DNA from: UBA6244 sp963676875
Lineage (GTDB): Bacteria > Bacteroidota > Bacteroidia > Bacteroidales > F082
Assembly: GCA_963676875.1 (NCBI GenBank)
Contig: OY781436.1
Span: 2,294,001-2,358,000, forward strand
Direction: 5' to 3'
Length of the DNA stretch: 64,000 bases
Shown one piece after another: positions 9,218 to 18,444 of this stretch. The notes beneath the pieces were generated by a model. The model was not told the DNA's origin. It saw only the letters and a program-made list of their open reading frames with translations, and did not search any database. Both the position numbers and the translations under genes were made by a program. Position 1 is the first letter of the stretch. The number at the start of each line of letters is the position of its first letter.

Positions 9218-9331
9218 TGTTTCAATTCATTCAACCAAACAGGATATGTGACGTGGTAATCTCGAGGATCGGGAACAAATATTCAACTCCGAAGGCTTTA
9301 GGGGTTAATTTTCAAATCCATAATTCCCGCG

Positions 9332-10381
9332 CTACTCCTGAGCCATCAGCCACTTGATCGATTCGCGATGGGCATGCACCAGTCCTTTTTCGGTGATAAT
9401 TCGGGTAATGTATTTGGCAGGGGTTACGTCAAATGCCTGATTGTATGCCGGTGATCCGGGAGAGGCTACCCTGATTTTTACATAGTTGTCGTTGGCGTCC
9501 ATGCCCGACTGATACAGCACTTCGTCCTGACTTCTCTCTTCGATGGGGATATGTTTTCCGGTTTTACACTCCAGGTCGAAAGTGGAGGTGGGTGCCGCCA
9601 CATAAAACGGGATTTTATACTCTTTGGTTAATATAGCCCGTCCCAGGGTACCTATTTTGTTGGCTACATCACCATTGGCCGCAATGCGGTCGGCTCCCAC
9701 GATCACCAGGTCGATTTTTCCTGAGGCCATCAGCGAGGCAGCAGCATTGTCGGGAATGATCACATGGGGAACTCCGGCATTGTGAAGCTCCCAGGCCGTA
9801 AGTCGTGCTCCTTGTCCGCGGGGTCGGGTTTCGTCCACATAAACAAAAACATCCTTGCCATGTTTCTGTGAAAGATAGATGGGAGCCAGGGCGGTGCCAT
9901 AGTCCACGAAGGCCAGCCAGCCCGCGTTGCAGTGGGTAAGTATATTGGCTTTTTGTCCAATCAACCCGCTGCCAATTTCACCAATTCTGCGGGAGTCGCT
10001 TTCATCTTTTCGGGCTACCTTCTGTGCTTCCACCACGGCGTTTTCGGGCGAAATAAGTCCGGCACGATATACCCTGTCCACAGCGTAAAACAGGTTTTTG
10101 GCCGTGGGTCGAGTGGATTCAATGTCCTGTCGGGCTTCACGGATGGTGATGGCGCGGTCGCGGTTGCGCTGCATCACAAAGGCTTGTGCCATGGCAAAAC
10201 CCGCTGCTGCACCAATGGCTCCGGCACCCCGGATTACCATGTCGGTAATGGCCATACAGGTGTCCCAGTAGGTAGGGCATTCATGTATTTTGAACTCAAA
10301 CGGAAGCAGGTTTTGTTCGATCATAAAGACGGAAGTGCCCTCCATCCAAACGGTTTGATATGATTTGTCGCCAACGAGCAT
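9332..10381 (-). CDS. mtnA: S-methyl-5-thioribose-1-phosphate isomerase (aIF2B family)
   Basis: 349 residues, the usual MtnA length. The expected reaction converts methylthioribose-1-phosphate to methylthioribulose-1-phosphate in methionine salvage. Family features: DMVIRGAGAIGAAAGFAMA, the catalytic Cys in LTHCNAG, DETRPRGQGARLTAWEL and the catalytic Asp in VGADRIAANGDVANKIGT. No other salvage genes are nearby, so a role on a related ribose-1-phosphate substrate is possible. It starts 6 bases after the M20 amidohydrolase stop and is probably in the same operon. Confidence 0.9.
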   Translation of the reverse strand: MLVGDKSYQTVWMEGTSVFMIEQNLLPFEFKIHECPTYWDTCMAITDMVIRGAGAIGAAAGFAMAQAFVMQRNRDRAITIREARQDIESTRPTAKNLFYAVDRVYRAGLISPENAVVEAQKVARKDESDSRRIGEIGSGLIGQKANILTHCNAGWLAFVDYGTALAPIYLSQKHGKDVFVYVDETRPRGQGARLTAWELHNAGVPHVIIPDNAAASLMASGKIDLVIVGADRIAANGDVANKIGTLGRAILTKEYKIPFYVAAPTSTFDLECKTGKHIPIEERSQDEVLYQSGMDANDNYVKIRVASPGSPAYNQAFDVTPAKYITRIITEKGLVHAHRESIKWLMAQE

Positions 10382-10387
10382 GATGAG

Positions 10388-11581
10388 TTATTTTTTATTA
10401 AGACGTTGCAAAGCCAGCCAAGTCATCAATCCTGTCCCGGTTTCAAGGGCTTTTTCATCAATGTCAAAAGTGTTTGTATGTAGGTTTGAGGTCAATTTCT
10501 TGTCTTCATTTCGGGTTCCCAGACGATAAAAACAGCCGGGAACTTTTTGAAGATAATAGGCAAAATCTTCCACGGTGGTTCGGATGTCCAGGTCTGTCAC
10601 CTGATCAATTCCAAGATATGCAATGGCTTGTTGGCGAACAAATTCCGTTTCTTCGGGGTTGTTTATTAAAACGGGATAACCGGAATCGATCACTACCTCA
10701 CATGCCACCGAAAAAGCTTCAGCCGTATGCATAGCCGTTTGTTTAATCAACCCATGAGCTTCCTTCCTCCATGCTTCGTCGAAGGTGCGGAAAGTGCCAT
10801 GGATCTTTACTTCGGACGGAATAACATTGTGAGCCCCCTCTGCTACCACTTTGCCAAACGATAATACTGTAGGAATTTGTGGTGGTGCTTTTCGCGAAAC
10901 TATTTGTTGCAGCGAAACAATCATTTGGGCCATGGCCAAAACCGTATCGTTAAACCTTTGTGGCATGGCTCCATGTCCTCCTTTTCCGGTAATGATCAAG
11001 TTGATTTCATCGGATGAGGCCATAAATATTCCGGGTCGAATACCAATTTTTCCACAGTCCAATTCAGGCAGTACATGTTGACCCAGAATCATCTGCACAT
11101 CCGGGTTTTTCAATACGCCTTCCCTGATCATCTGTTGAGCTCCTCCGGGAAGGTTCTCTTCTGCTGGTTGGAAAATAAATTTAATGCTTCCCTCAAATTG
11201 GTCTTTAATGCCCTGAAGAATTTTGATTGTGCCCAACAAACAAGTCATATGCACGTCGTGACCACATGCATGCATCACACCTGTATTCATCGACTTATAA
11301 GGAATCTGATTGGCTTCGGTGATGGGCAAGGCGTCCATGTCGGCACGCAGGGCAATGGTTTTTTTATCCGGATTTTTGCCTTCTATTAAACCCACAATTC
11401 CGTGACCGGCAATTCCGGTTTGGTGGTCAACTCCCCAGCTTGTCAGCAATTTACTGAGGTAGTTAGCCGTTTTTTCTTCCTGATAACTTAACTCGGGATG
11501 CTGGTGTAAATAACGGCGAATGTCGACCAATTGGTCGTGTAGTTGAGCCGATTTTTGATGAATGAGTTCGCTGGTAATCAC
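10388..11581 (-). CDS. M20-family amidohydrolase (N-acyl-amino-acid/hippurate type)
   Basis: 397 residues, beginning with GTG at 11581. Metal-dependent hydrolase of the M20D family. The metal-binding motif HACGHDVHMTCLLG, the EEN...GGAQQMI segment and the dimerisation lid (GKGGHGAMPQRFNDT) are visible. Relatives hydrolyse N-acyl amino acids, hippurate or auxin conjugates; which one is not predictable. mtnA follows closely. A TACCTTTG box lies 21 bases upstream. Confidence 0.92.
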   Translation of the reverse strand: MITSELIHQKSAQLHDQLVDIRRYLHQHPELSYQEEKTANYLSKLLTSWGVDHQTGIAGHGIVGLIEGKNPDKKTIALRADMDALPITEANQIPYKSMNTGVMHACGHDVHMTCLLGTIKILQGIKDQFEGSIKFIFQPAEENLPGGAQQMIREGVLKNPDVQMILGQHVLPELDCGKIGIRPGIFMASSDEINLIITGKGGHGAMPQRFNDTVLAMAQMIVSLQQIVSRKAPPQIPTVLSFGKVVAEGAHNVIPSEVKIHGTFRTFDEAWRKEAHGLIKQTAMHTAEAFSVACEVVIDSGYPVLINNPEETEFVRQQAIAYLGIDQVTDLDIRTTVEDFAYYLQKVPGCFYRLGTRNEDKKLTSNLHTNTFDIDEKALETGTGLMTWLALQRLNKK

Positions 11582-11601
11582 GGTTGATGGTAATGTTTCA
11601 G

Positions 11602-11609
11602 CAAAGGTA
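11602..11609 (-). promoter_or_regulatory. Bacteroidota -7 box before the M20/mtnA operon
   Basis: TACCTTTG on the minus strand, exact TAnnTTTG, 21 bases upstream of the GTG start of the M20 amidohydrolase. Confidence 0.45.
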
Positions 11610-11708
11610 GTTTATTTACACCGAATTTTGCTGATAGGTTTCGGCACAATTTCATACCACGGGTGTTGGCAAGGGCAGATCATCCGCGAATACCAGAATC
11701 CTAAAACA

Positions 11709-12953
11709 CTAGTGTTTACTGTAGTTGTAGGTGTTTCGGTTGTCGTGTCCCGGACATGGCCAACCACTTTGTCCCAGGGGCGAATCCGTTTGAATGGCAA
11801 AAACGCCGGTGCTGCTGGCCACATAAAGGATGTTGTTGTTGGAGATTGCCATGCTATTGGAGTTGGCTCCACCGGTAACGAACTCCCAAAGAGATTCTCC
11901 CTGATCATTATAGCACACCACTTTTTCGCCTGCAACGCGATACAAATTACCTGCGTTGTCCAAAATGCAACCATATCCTACATTCAGCACTTCCAAATCG
12001 CTGCCATTTTGCCCATCAACCATATGCAAGCCCGACCATTGGTCATAAATATAAATTTCTCCGTTGACGTCAATAATTTTTGATTTCTCCGAAGTAGCCA
12101 TGATGACTTTCCAAATATAACTTCCGTTGGAGGGGTTCACGAGTACCATCGAATCACTCACGTTGCATACCAAATCGCCGTTGTTGGTGATGGCAATGTT
12201 GTTGGCGGCATGTCCCGTGTAATTCATTTGTTTGCGCCACAATACATTTCCATCGCCGGGATTTACGGCATACAGATAGTAAATTCCCTGATCGTATTCA
12301 TAATCGAAGATGGTTCCTGTGCTGCCCACTGAAATATTCATGCCGGAGGCGCCAATAAATCGGTACCAGTTGATGGTTCCCTGCGGGTTGATGCAATACA
12401 TGGCTCTGTAGTAAACGCCGGAACCATTGGTTTTTAATATTAAATCTCCATTATTCAACAGGGCCAATCCTCCCACTTCTCCATACGTATATACATCATT
12501 TCCATTGAGTGGAAGGGTGTTGGGCACTTCCCAAACCCAATTGAAGGCTCCCGTGGCCGGATCGATGGAATACAAACTGGTGTACGACAGTATATACACT
12601 GTTCCGTTGTCTCCCACCACGATGTTGCTGTTGGGATGCCAAATGGCCAGGGGTTCGGTCATCCATTTCAACGTTCCATCCTCTTTGTTGATGGCATATA
12701 TTCTGCTCGATTCCCAGTTCAAGGTTCCTCCATCTGCTTCGTAATAAATGGTTCCGTCGGTACCAATGGCCAGCGGGATATTGGAAATATAGGTGGTGTT
12801 TTCCAGGATGGGTTTTGTGTGTATCCAGAGGGTGTCGCCTACCTGACCGGAAGGTGTGGGGTCGTCGTTATTTACAGGGTCGCAACCTGCCATAAAAAAT
12901 AACAGCATCGATGGAAAAACCATGAATGCCAAAACAAATATCAGCTTTTTCAT
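11709..12953 (-). CDS. PQQ-like beta-propeller lipoprotein
   Basis: 414 residues. A lipoprotein signal with lipobox FMAGC places it on a membrane surface. The body is a run of PQQ-type propeller blades, seen as repeated patterns such as IYAINKEDGTLKW, LYSIDPATGAFNW, LYAVNPGDGNVLWRK and VLVNPSNGSYIWK. The C-terminal GWPCPGHDNRNTYNY segment is commonly found at the end of such extracytoplasmic propellers. It lacks the dehydrogenase features of true quinoproteins, so it is probably a binding or scaffold protein; partner unknown. Confidence 0.85.
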   Translation of the reverse strand: MKKLIFVLAFMVFPSMLLFFMAGCDPVNNDDPTPSGQVGDTLWIHTKPILENTTYISNIPLAIGTDGTIYYEADGGTLNWESSRIYAINKEDGTLKWMTEPLAIWHPNSNIVVGDNGTVYILSYTSLYSIDPATGAFNWVWEVPNTLPLNGNDVYTYGEVGGLALLNNGDLILKTNGSGVYYRAMYCINPQGTINWYRFIGASGMNISVGSTGTIFDYEYDQGIYYLYAVNPGDGNVLWRKQMNYTGHAANNIAITNNGDLVCNVSDSMVLVNPSNGSYIWKVIMATSEKSKIIDVNGEIYIYDQWSGLHMVDGQNGSDLEVLNVGYGCILDNAGNLYRVAGEKVVCYNDQGESLWEFVTGGANSNSMAISNNNILYVASSTGVFAIQTDSPLGQSGWPCPGHDNRNTYNYSKH

Positions 12954-13000
12954 TGCCTAAAATTTTGGTTATTGCCACGGGCGATGTGGCTTATAACTTT

Positions 13001-13008
13001 CAAAATTA
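13001..13008 (-). promoter_or_regulatory. Bacteroidota -7 box of the propeller lipoprotein
   Basis: TAATTTTG on the minus strand, exact TAnnTTTG, 47 bases before the lipoprotein start and downstream of the atpG terminator hairpin, as expected for an independent transcript. Confidence 0.45.
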
Positions 13009-13086
13009 AATCTTCAAAAAGCAAAAAGCAAGAAAAAACAGGGATATGTTTTGAAAATCTCATTTGATAATGAGCATTTTAGAACA

Positions 13087-13123
13087 AAAAAGCGGGTAAA
13101 AGTTCAGCTTTTACCCGCTTTTT
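13087..13123 (-). terminator. Rho-independent terminator of the ATP synthase operon
   Basis: A 16-bp perfect stem (AAAAAGCGGGTAAAAG with its complement) around a short loop, flanked by A and T runs, so it could work in both directions. It begins 16 bases after the atpG stop codon. Confidence 0.88.
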
Positions 13124-13138
13124 GGAAAATTATTTCAC

Positions 13139-14029
13139 TTAACCTTTGAGCGCCTCAGCACCACCCACGATTTCCAAAATTTCGTTGGTAATGGATGCCT
13201 GACGGGCTTTGTTGTATTTAAGTTTGAGGTCTTTGAGCATTTCGTCGGCGTTTTCGGTGGCCTTGTGCATGGCGGTCATACGTGCGCCGTGTTCGGCTGC
13301 AAAACTATCGAGCAATGCTTTATACAGTTGAACCTTGATGGTTTTGGGTACCATGGCTTCCAGAATTTCGTGTTTGCTTGGTTCAAAAATATAGTTGGCT
13401 TTAGTTTCGGCAGCATTGCTTTTTTCGTCCTTGCTCACTTCGCCAACGGGGAGCATTTGTTCCACCTGAAGGATTTGTGAAGCAGCATTTTTAAACTGAT
13501 TGTAAACCAAAATCACTTTGTCGTACTTTTTGTCCAGAAACATTTGCATCATTTCTTCGGCAATCACGATGGCATCGCTGAAGTTGAGGTGGTCGAATAT
13601 TTCGGTGTTCAATTCCATGGGTTTGATGCCCGCGGATACCAAACCGTCGGCACCTTTTTTGCCAATGCAATAGAAATCTACTTTTCCGTTTTTAAACTGA
13701 CTTGCAAACTGGTTGTTTACCAGCGAAATACAATCTTTTACCACGGTGGTGTTGAACGCACCACAAAGTCCGCGGTTTGAAGTAATGGGTACAATCAGGA
13801 TGCTTCCATCGCCGCGGTTTACGGAAAATTTACCTTCGTCGGCACCTTCCAGGTCGTTGCTCAAATCCTGCATGATTTCACGCAGTTTTTGGGCATAAGG
13901 GCGCATGTTTTGGATGGCATTTTGAGCACGCCTCAGTTTGGAAGCGGCCACCATCTTCATGGCACTGGTTATTTGTCGGGTACTGTTTACCGAGGCAATT
14001 CTTACTCTTACTTCTTTAAGACTGGCCAT
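13139..14029 (-). CDS. atpG: F-type ATP synthase gamma subunit
   Basis: 296 residues, about the usual gamma length. Central rotor stalk of F1, coupling proton flow to catalysis. The N-terminal helix (SLKEVRVRIASVNSTRQITSAMKMVAASKL) and the C-terminal helix (NKARQASITNEILEIVGGAEAL) form the coiled-coil shaft. Last gene of the operon atpB-E-F-H-A-G, followed by a strong terminator; atpD and atpC do not follow. Confidence 0.97.
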   Translation of the reverse strand: MASLKEVRVRIASVNSTRQITSAMKMVAASKLRRAQNAIQNMRPYAQKLREIMQDLSNDLEGADEGKFSVNRGDGSILIVPITSNRGLCGAFNTTVVKDCISLVNNQFASQFKNGKVDFYCIGKKGADGLVSAGIKPMELNTEIFDHLNFSDAIVIAEEMMQMFLDKKYDKVILVYNQFKNAASQILQVEQMLPVGEVSKDEKSNAAETKANYIFEPSKHEILEAMVPKTIKVQLYKALLDSFAAEHGARMTAMHKATENADEMLKDLKLKYNKARQASITNEILEIVGGAEALKG

Positions 14030-14044
14030 AGTTTACTGAATCAA

Positions 14045-15631
14045 TTATTTTTCTGCATATTGACGAGCCACTTCTGCGGCTACTTCGGTCAATTTTCCTG
14101 TGATTTCGTCGGTATATTTTCCTTTTGCCAATTCTTTGAGCAATTCGGGGTGATGGTCGTCGAGGTTCATCAAAAATTGGGCCTGGAAATCAATTACTTT
14201 TTCCACGGGAACTTTCGACAACAGGTTTTGCGATCCGCAGAAGATGATGGCAATTTGCTGCTCCACACGCAAAGGCGAATACTGTGGTTGTTTCAGAATT
14301 TCCACATTGCGTTTTCCTTTTTCGAGTACCGCCATGGTAGCCGGGTCGAGGTCGGAGCCAAATTTGGCAAACGCTTCCAGCTCACGGTATTGAGCCTGGT
14401 CGAGTTTCAGGGTACCGGCCACTTTTTTCATGGCTTTTATCTGGGCATTACCCCCAACACGGGATACCGAAATACCCACGTTAATGGCCGGACGAATACC
14501 TGAGTTAAACAGGTCCACATCCAAAAATATCTGACCGTCGGTAATGGAAATCACGTTGGTGGGAATATAGGCACTTACGTCGCCGGCTTGCGTTTCGATA
14601 ATGGGCAGGGCCGTAAGCGATCCGCCACCTTTTACAATATCTTTAATACTGTCAGGCACATCGTTCATGTTGCGGGCAATGTCATCGGCGTTGATGATCT
14701 TCGCAGCTCTTTCGAGCAAACGTGAGTGAAGATAAAACACATCGCCCGGATAGGCTTCACGTCCCGGAGGACGACGCAGCAGCAACGACACTTCGCGATA
14801 AGCTACAGCTTGTTTACTCAAGTCGTCGAACACCACCAGGGCAGGACGTCCCGTATCACGGAAAAATTCGCCGATGGCAGCACCGGTGAAGGGAGCGTAA
14901 AACTGCATGGCAGCAGGGTCGGAGGCTGAGGCCATCACGATGGTGGTGTAGGCCATGGCGCCGCTGTCTTCCAGAATTTGCTGGATATTGGCCACGGTGG
15001 ATCCTTTTTGACCGGAAGCCACGTAGATACAATAAACAGGTTCGCCTTTTTCGTAAAATTCTTTTTGATTGATGATGGTATCAATGGCGATGGCTGTTTT
15101 ACCCGTTTGGCGGTCGCCAATAATCAGCTCACGTTGTCCACGTCCGATGGGGATCATGGCGTCGATGGCTTTAATACCGGTTTGGAGGGGTTCGTTTACC
15201 GGCTGGCGGTAAATTACACCGGGAGCCTTGCGTTCCAGTGGCATTTCGTAGGTTTTGCCCTGTATGGGGCCTTTGCCATCGATGGGCTCGCCCAGGGTAT
15301 CTACCACACGACCCAGCAAGCCTTCGCCTACTTTCACAGAGGCAATCAGTCCGGTACGTTTTACCGTGTCGCCTTCGTTAAGGTTTTCGGTTTCACCCAA
15401 CAACACAATACCCACGTTGTCTTCTTCCAGGTTCAGCACGATGCCTTTAAGTCCGTTTTTTTCGAATTCAACCAATTCACCGGCTTCCACATTTGATAGG
15501 CCGTAAACACGGGCAATTCCGTCTCCTATCTGGAGGATGGAACCCACTTCTTCGAGTACCGCTTCCGATTCGTATCCTGCAAGTTCTTTACGAAGAATGG
15601 CTGATACTTCAGCCGGTTTAATGTCTGCCAT
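14045..15631 (-). CDS. atpA: F-type ATP synthase alpha subunit
   Basis: 528 residues. Non-catalytic nucleotide-binding subunit of the F1 hexamer. The Walker A motif GDRQTGKTAIAID lies near residues 170-182. The arginine-finger region (AYIPTNVISITDGQIFL ... GIRPAINVGISVSRVGG) is intact. A short insert after the VSLLLRRPPGREAYPGDVFYLHSRLLERAA segment is normal. It is 15 bases upstream of atpG and 19 bases after atpH. Confidence 0.98.
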   Translation of the reverse strand: MADIKPAEVSAILRKELAGYESEAVLEEVGSILQIGDGIARVYGLSNVEAGELVEFEKNGLKGIVLNLEEDNVGIVLLGETENLNEGDTVKRTGLIASVKVGEGLLGRVVDTLGEPIDGKGPIQGKTYEMPLERKAPGVIYRQPVNEPLQTGIKAIDAMIPIGRGQRELIIGDRQTGKTAIAIDTIINQKEFYEKGEPVYCIYVASGQKGSTVANIQQILEDSGAMAYTTIVMASASDPAAMQFYAPFTGAAIGEFFRDTGRPALVVFDDLSKQAVAYREVSLLLRRPPGREAYPGDVFYLHSRLLERAAKIINADDIARNMNDVPDSIKDIVKGGGSLTALPIIETQAGDVSAYIPTNVISITDGQIFLDVDLFNSGIRPAINVGISVSRVGGNAQIKAMKKVAGTLKLDQAQYRELEAFAKFGSDLDPATMAVLEKGKRNVEILKQPQYSPLRVEQQIAIIFCGSQNLLSKVPVEKVIDFQAQFLMNLDDHHPELLKELAKGKYTDEITGKLTEVAAEVARQYAEK

Positions 15632-15650
15632 AGCTTATCTATTTTCTTTA

Positions 15651-16208
15651 TTAGTATTTCTTGATGTACAATTCATGCGAAAACGCTGATCTTAATTTAT
15701 TTAGTTCACTGAGGATGGTGGCGTCGTATTGATAATCTTCAAAGTGAAGTACAAAACCTCCCACCACTTTTTCTTGCACTTTTTCCTCCAGTTCGATGTT
15801 CATCTTGGTGGCCAATTTCATCTTGCTGATGACATCCTTTCTTAAAGTAGCATCGGCCTCAATGGCGGTGGTTAATTGCACCGTGAGGATGTTTTTGTAT
15901 TCCTGATATTGGTAGTGATAGGCGTCACAGATGTATGGAATATAAGCTTCACGACCCTTGCGGGTGATGAGTGAAAGAAATTTCATGGTCATTTCACTCA
16001 CATGTTTTTTAAAGATTTCTTCCAGAACTTTTACCTTTTTGTGCCAATCAATCACGGGATTTTTGATGAGTGCTTTGAGTGCCCGGTTTTCGGCAAAAAC
16101 TTGTGCCACAAGCAGCAAATCGGTATTTACCCGATCTACTTGCTTGAATTCTTCAGCCAACCCAAACACGGCCTCAGCATATCTTCTTGATAACAAATTG
16201 ATTCTCAT
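15651..16208 (-). CDS. atpH: F-type ATP synthase delta subunit
   Basis: 185 residues. Peripheral stalk protein joining the b subunits to the top of alpha. The N-terminal helical bundle begins SRRYAEAVFGLAEEFKQVD, and the C-terminal segment KVVGGFVLHFEDYQYDATI has the delta signature G-G-x-x-x-x pattern. Starts with ATG at 16208, 13 bases after atpF. Confidence 0.95.
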   Translation of the reverse strand: MRINLLSRRYAEAVFGLAEEFKQVDRVNTDLLLVAQVFAENRALKALIKNPVIDWHKKVKVLEEIFKKHVSEMTMKFLSLITRKGREAYIPYICDAYHYQYQEYKNILTVQLTTAIEADATLRKDVISKMKLATKMNIELEEKVQEKVVGGFVLHFEDYQYDATILSELNKLRSAFSHELYIKKY

Positions 16209-16221
16209 GCTGGTATCTTTC

Positions 16222-16716
16222 TTAGTTTAAACTGGCTTCTTTGAGCAGTTTTTCGGCGTAAGCCATCTGCGTTTTCTTGTCTTTCAACTCTTGGCGCAGG
16301 ATTTTTTCAGCAATGTCAATGGAGTAAGAAGCGATGGTACTTTTAATTTCCGCCAGGGCTGCATTTTTCTCGGCGTTGATTTGTTCACGGGCACCGCTGA
16401 TAATGTTTTTGGCTTCTGCTGAAGCTTTGTCGCGGGCTTCGTTTACAATTACTTCTTTCAACTTCCGTGCTTCTTTCAGGATGGTATCGCGTTCTTCCTT
16501 GGCTTCCTGTAGCAGTTTTTCGTTGCCAAGTTTGAGTTCTTCCATGGCTTCCTGTGCTTTTTCAGCAGCCAGCAAAGCGTTTTCGATGGAATCTTCGCGC
16601 TCTTTAAGGGAGGCCAAAATAGGCTTCCAGGCATATTTTGCCAATATAAACAACAAAATGCCAAAGGCCAGGGTCATCCAAATAACCAGTCCAAATCCGG
16701 GATTGATCAACGACAT
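16222..16716 (-). CDS. atpF: F-type ATP synthase b subunit
   Basis: 164 residues. One N-terminal membrane helix (residues 8-28, FGLVIWMTLAFGILLFILAKYAWKP region) followed by a long charged coiled coil rich in Ala, Glu and Lys, the peripheral stator of the enzyme. Sits between atpE and atpH in the standard order. Confidence 0.95.
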   Translation of the reverse strand: MSLINPGFGLVIWMTLAFGILLFILAKYAWKPILASLKEREDSIENALLAAEKAQEAMEELKLGNEKLLQEAKEERDTILKEARKLKEVIVNEARDKASAEAKNIISGAREQINAEKNAALAEIKSTIASYSIDIAEKILRQELKDKKTQMAYAEKLLKEASLN

Positions 16717-16808
16717 AGTCTATCTTTTTTAATTATTTCTTTTTAAAATTGTGGTTGTTGAGCAGCAGCCAACCGCTACAACTCAACAACCGTGGGTGGT
16801 ATGGTCGA

Positions 16809-17069
16809 TTACAAGAATACAATCAACAAACAAACCACAATGGCAAAGAAGGCAACACCTTCGATCAGTGCAGCTGCAATAATCATGTTGGAGCGAATAT
16901 CGCCAACAGCCTCGGGCTGACGGGCAATGGCTTCAACAGCACCGCGACCAATTTGTCCAATACCAATACCTGCGCCAATGGCGGCAATACCGGCACCTAA
17001 ACCGGCTCCCATTTTTGCATAAGGAGCCAAATCGGCTGCTACCTGAAGTAAAATTGCTAATAAGTCCAT
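16809..17069 (-). CDS. atpE: F-type ATP synthase c subunit
   Basis: 86 residues forming the two-helix hairpin of the rotor ring. The polar loop ARQPEA and the ion-carrying Glu70 in ALIEGVAFF are present. The residue after Glu70 is Gly, whereas sodium-specific rings carry Ser or Thr there, so proton use is the better inference even though Gln39 in helix one is conserved. Ninety-two bases separate it from atpF and 37 from atpB. Confidence 0.95.
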   Translation of the reverse strand: MDLLAILLQVAADLAPYAKMGAGLGAGIAAIGAGIGIGQIGRGAVEAIARQPEAVGDIRSNMIIAAALIEGVAFFAIVVCLLIVFL

Positions 17070-17106
17070 AATTTCTATTATTATTTAGTGATTAATGGTT
17101 TCAATA

Positions 17107-18234
17107 CTAATGATGTGCTTCCTCGGTGGCCATGCCAAAATATAAGGCCGATAACAAGGTAAACACGTATGCCTGAATAAAGGCGACTAAAATTTCCAGC
17201 ACATCCATAAAAATGGAGAAGGCGATGGATACCACCGATACGCCATATCCCAATCCTGCGCTGATTTCACCGAAAATAAATATCAAACTGATAAAGCCCA
17301 GGATGATGATGTGTCCTGCACTGATGTTGGCAAAGAGACGAACCATGAGCACAAAGGGCTTGGTAAATACGCCAATGAGTTCCACCACAGGCATCAAGGG
17401 AATGGGTAATTTCAACCACCAGGGTACACCGGGAGCGTTGACAATATGCACCCAGTAGTTTTTGTTGCCACTAAAAGTGGTGATGATAAAAGTAAATGCC
17501 GCCAAAACTCCTGTTACGCCAATGTTTCCGGTTACGTTGGCACCTCCCGGGAAAAAGGGAACAATCCCCAACATGTTGTTGATGAGGATAAAAAAGAAAA
17601 TGGTGAGCAAAAAGGGGAGGTATCTTTCGTAATTCTTTTCACCAATGGATGCCTTGGCAATGTCGTCGCGTACAAATAAAATAATGGGTTCGAGCAACGA
17701 TTGCAGACCCTTGGGTGCTTTTCCGGTACGTTTTTTATAACTCTTGGCCACCGAAATAAAGATAAAACTCAGGAAGAAGATGCTCATGAAAATGGCCAGC
17801 ACATTTTTGGTGAACGAGAAATCAAGGGTCGGACGAATTTCATTTCCATTTTCATCCAAACGAACCAGCTTGCCTGCATTCATGTCCTTTTCAGATACAA
17901 AATAACCTTCGTAGGCTTCGTGTCCGTGATGCAGTTTTGACGACATGAAAAAGACAAATTTGCCTTCGTCGTAAAGCATTACCGGCAAAGGTATGGAAAC
18001 ATGGGTATGTCCAATGGTGATGATATGCCATTCGTATGCATCCGTGATGTGTTCCACAATCATGTCGCCGGCTTTGAAGTCCTCTTCCGCAATTTCTTCC
18101 TGCCATTTTTCGATGAGGTTATCCGGTTCTTCGTCGCCGTGTTGAGCATAGGATATCTTACTCAAACTGAATGCAATAAGTAGCAAAAGACCTATTTTTT
18201 TCAGTGCTTTTAGTTGTCTTAATCGATCACTCAT
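17107..18234 (-). CDS. atpB: F-type ATP synthase a subunit with extended N-terminus
   Basis: 375 residues, about 100 more than the E. coli protein. A signal-like hydrophobic segment (residues 13-30) is followed by about 110 polar residues that contain several His-rich patches (HITDAYEWHIITIGHTHV, SSKLHHGHEAYEGY) before the first conserved membrane helices. The essential Arg is in FVLMVRLFANISAGH. Such N-terminal extensions are a known trait of Bacteroidota a subunits; their function is not established. First gene of the operon. Confidence 0.96.
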   Translation of the reverse strand: MSDRLRQLKALKKIGLLLLIAFSLSKISYAQHGDEEPDNLIEKWQEEIAEEDFKAGDMIVEHITDAYEWHIITIGHTHVSIPLPVMLYDEGKFVFFMSSKLHHGHEAYEGYFVSEKDMNAGKLVRLDENGNEIRPTLDFSFTKNVLAIFMSIFFLSFIFISVAKSYKKRTGKAPKGLQSLLEPIILFVRDDIAKASIGEKNYERYLPFLLTIFFFILINNMLGIVPFFPGGANVTGNIGVTGVLAAFTFIITTFSGNKNYWVHIVNAPGVPWWLKLPIPLMPVVELIGVFTKPFVLMVRLFANISAGHIIILGFISLIFIFGEISAGLGYGVSVVSIAFSIFMDVLEILVAFIQAYVFTLLSALYFGMATEEAHH

Positions 18235-18267
18235 TTACGATGGAAAGTCATTGGTTTAAAATGGCTG

Positions 18268-18298
18268 CAATTTTACAACTATTTGCCGAAAATACAAA
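18268..18298 (-). promoter_or_regulatory. Promoter of the atp operon (TTTG-N19-TAAAATTG)
   Basis: On the minus strand, TTTG is followed after 19 bases by TAAAATTG, one mismatch from TAnnTTTG. Spacing and position (34 bases before the atpB ATG) fit a Bacteroidota housekeeping promoter. Confidence 0.6.
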
Positions 18299-18444
18299 GC
18301 AGTTTTTTTAAATTATTTATTTACTGATCATTATGATGTTTTGCAGTGCTTTTCTGGAACGGTTCTAAATAACTCAAAACTTGACTTTTCAGGTTGATTT
18401 ATAGTATCTTCACGGCAATAATTCAGCAACCAAAAAAACTCGTC

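Noticed and set aside
16809..17069. Sodium-specific ATP synthase ring
   Set aside because: Gln39 in helix one is conserved, but the residue after the ion-binding Glu70 is Gly instead of Ser/Thr, so the full sodium signature is missing.
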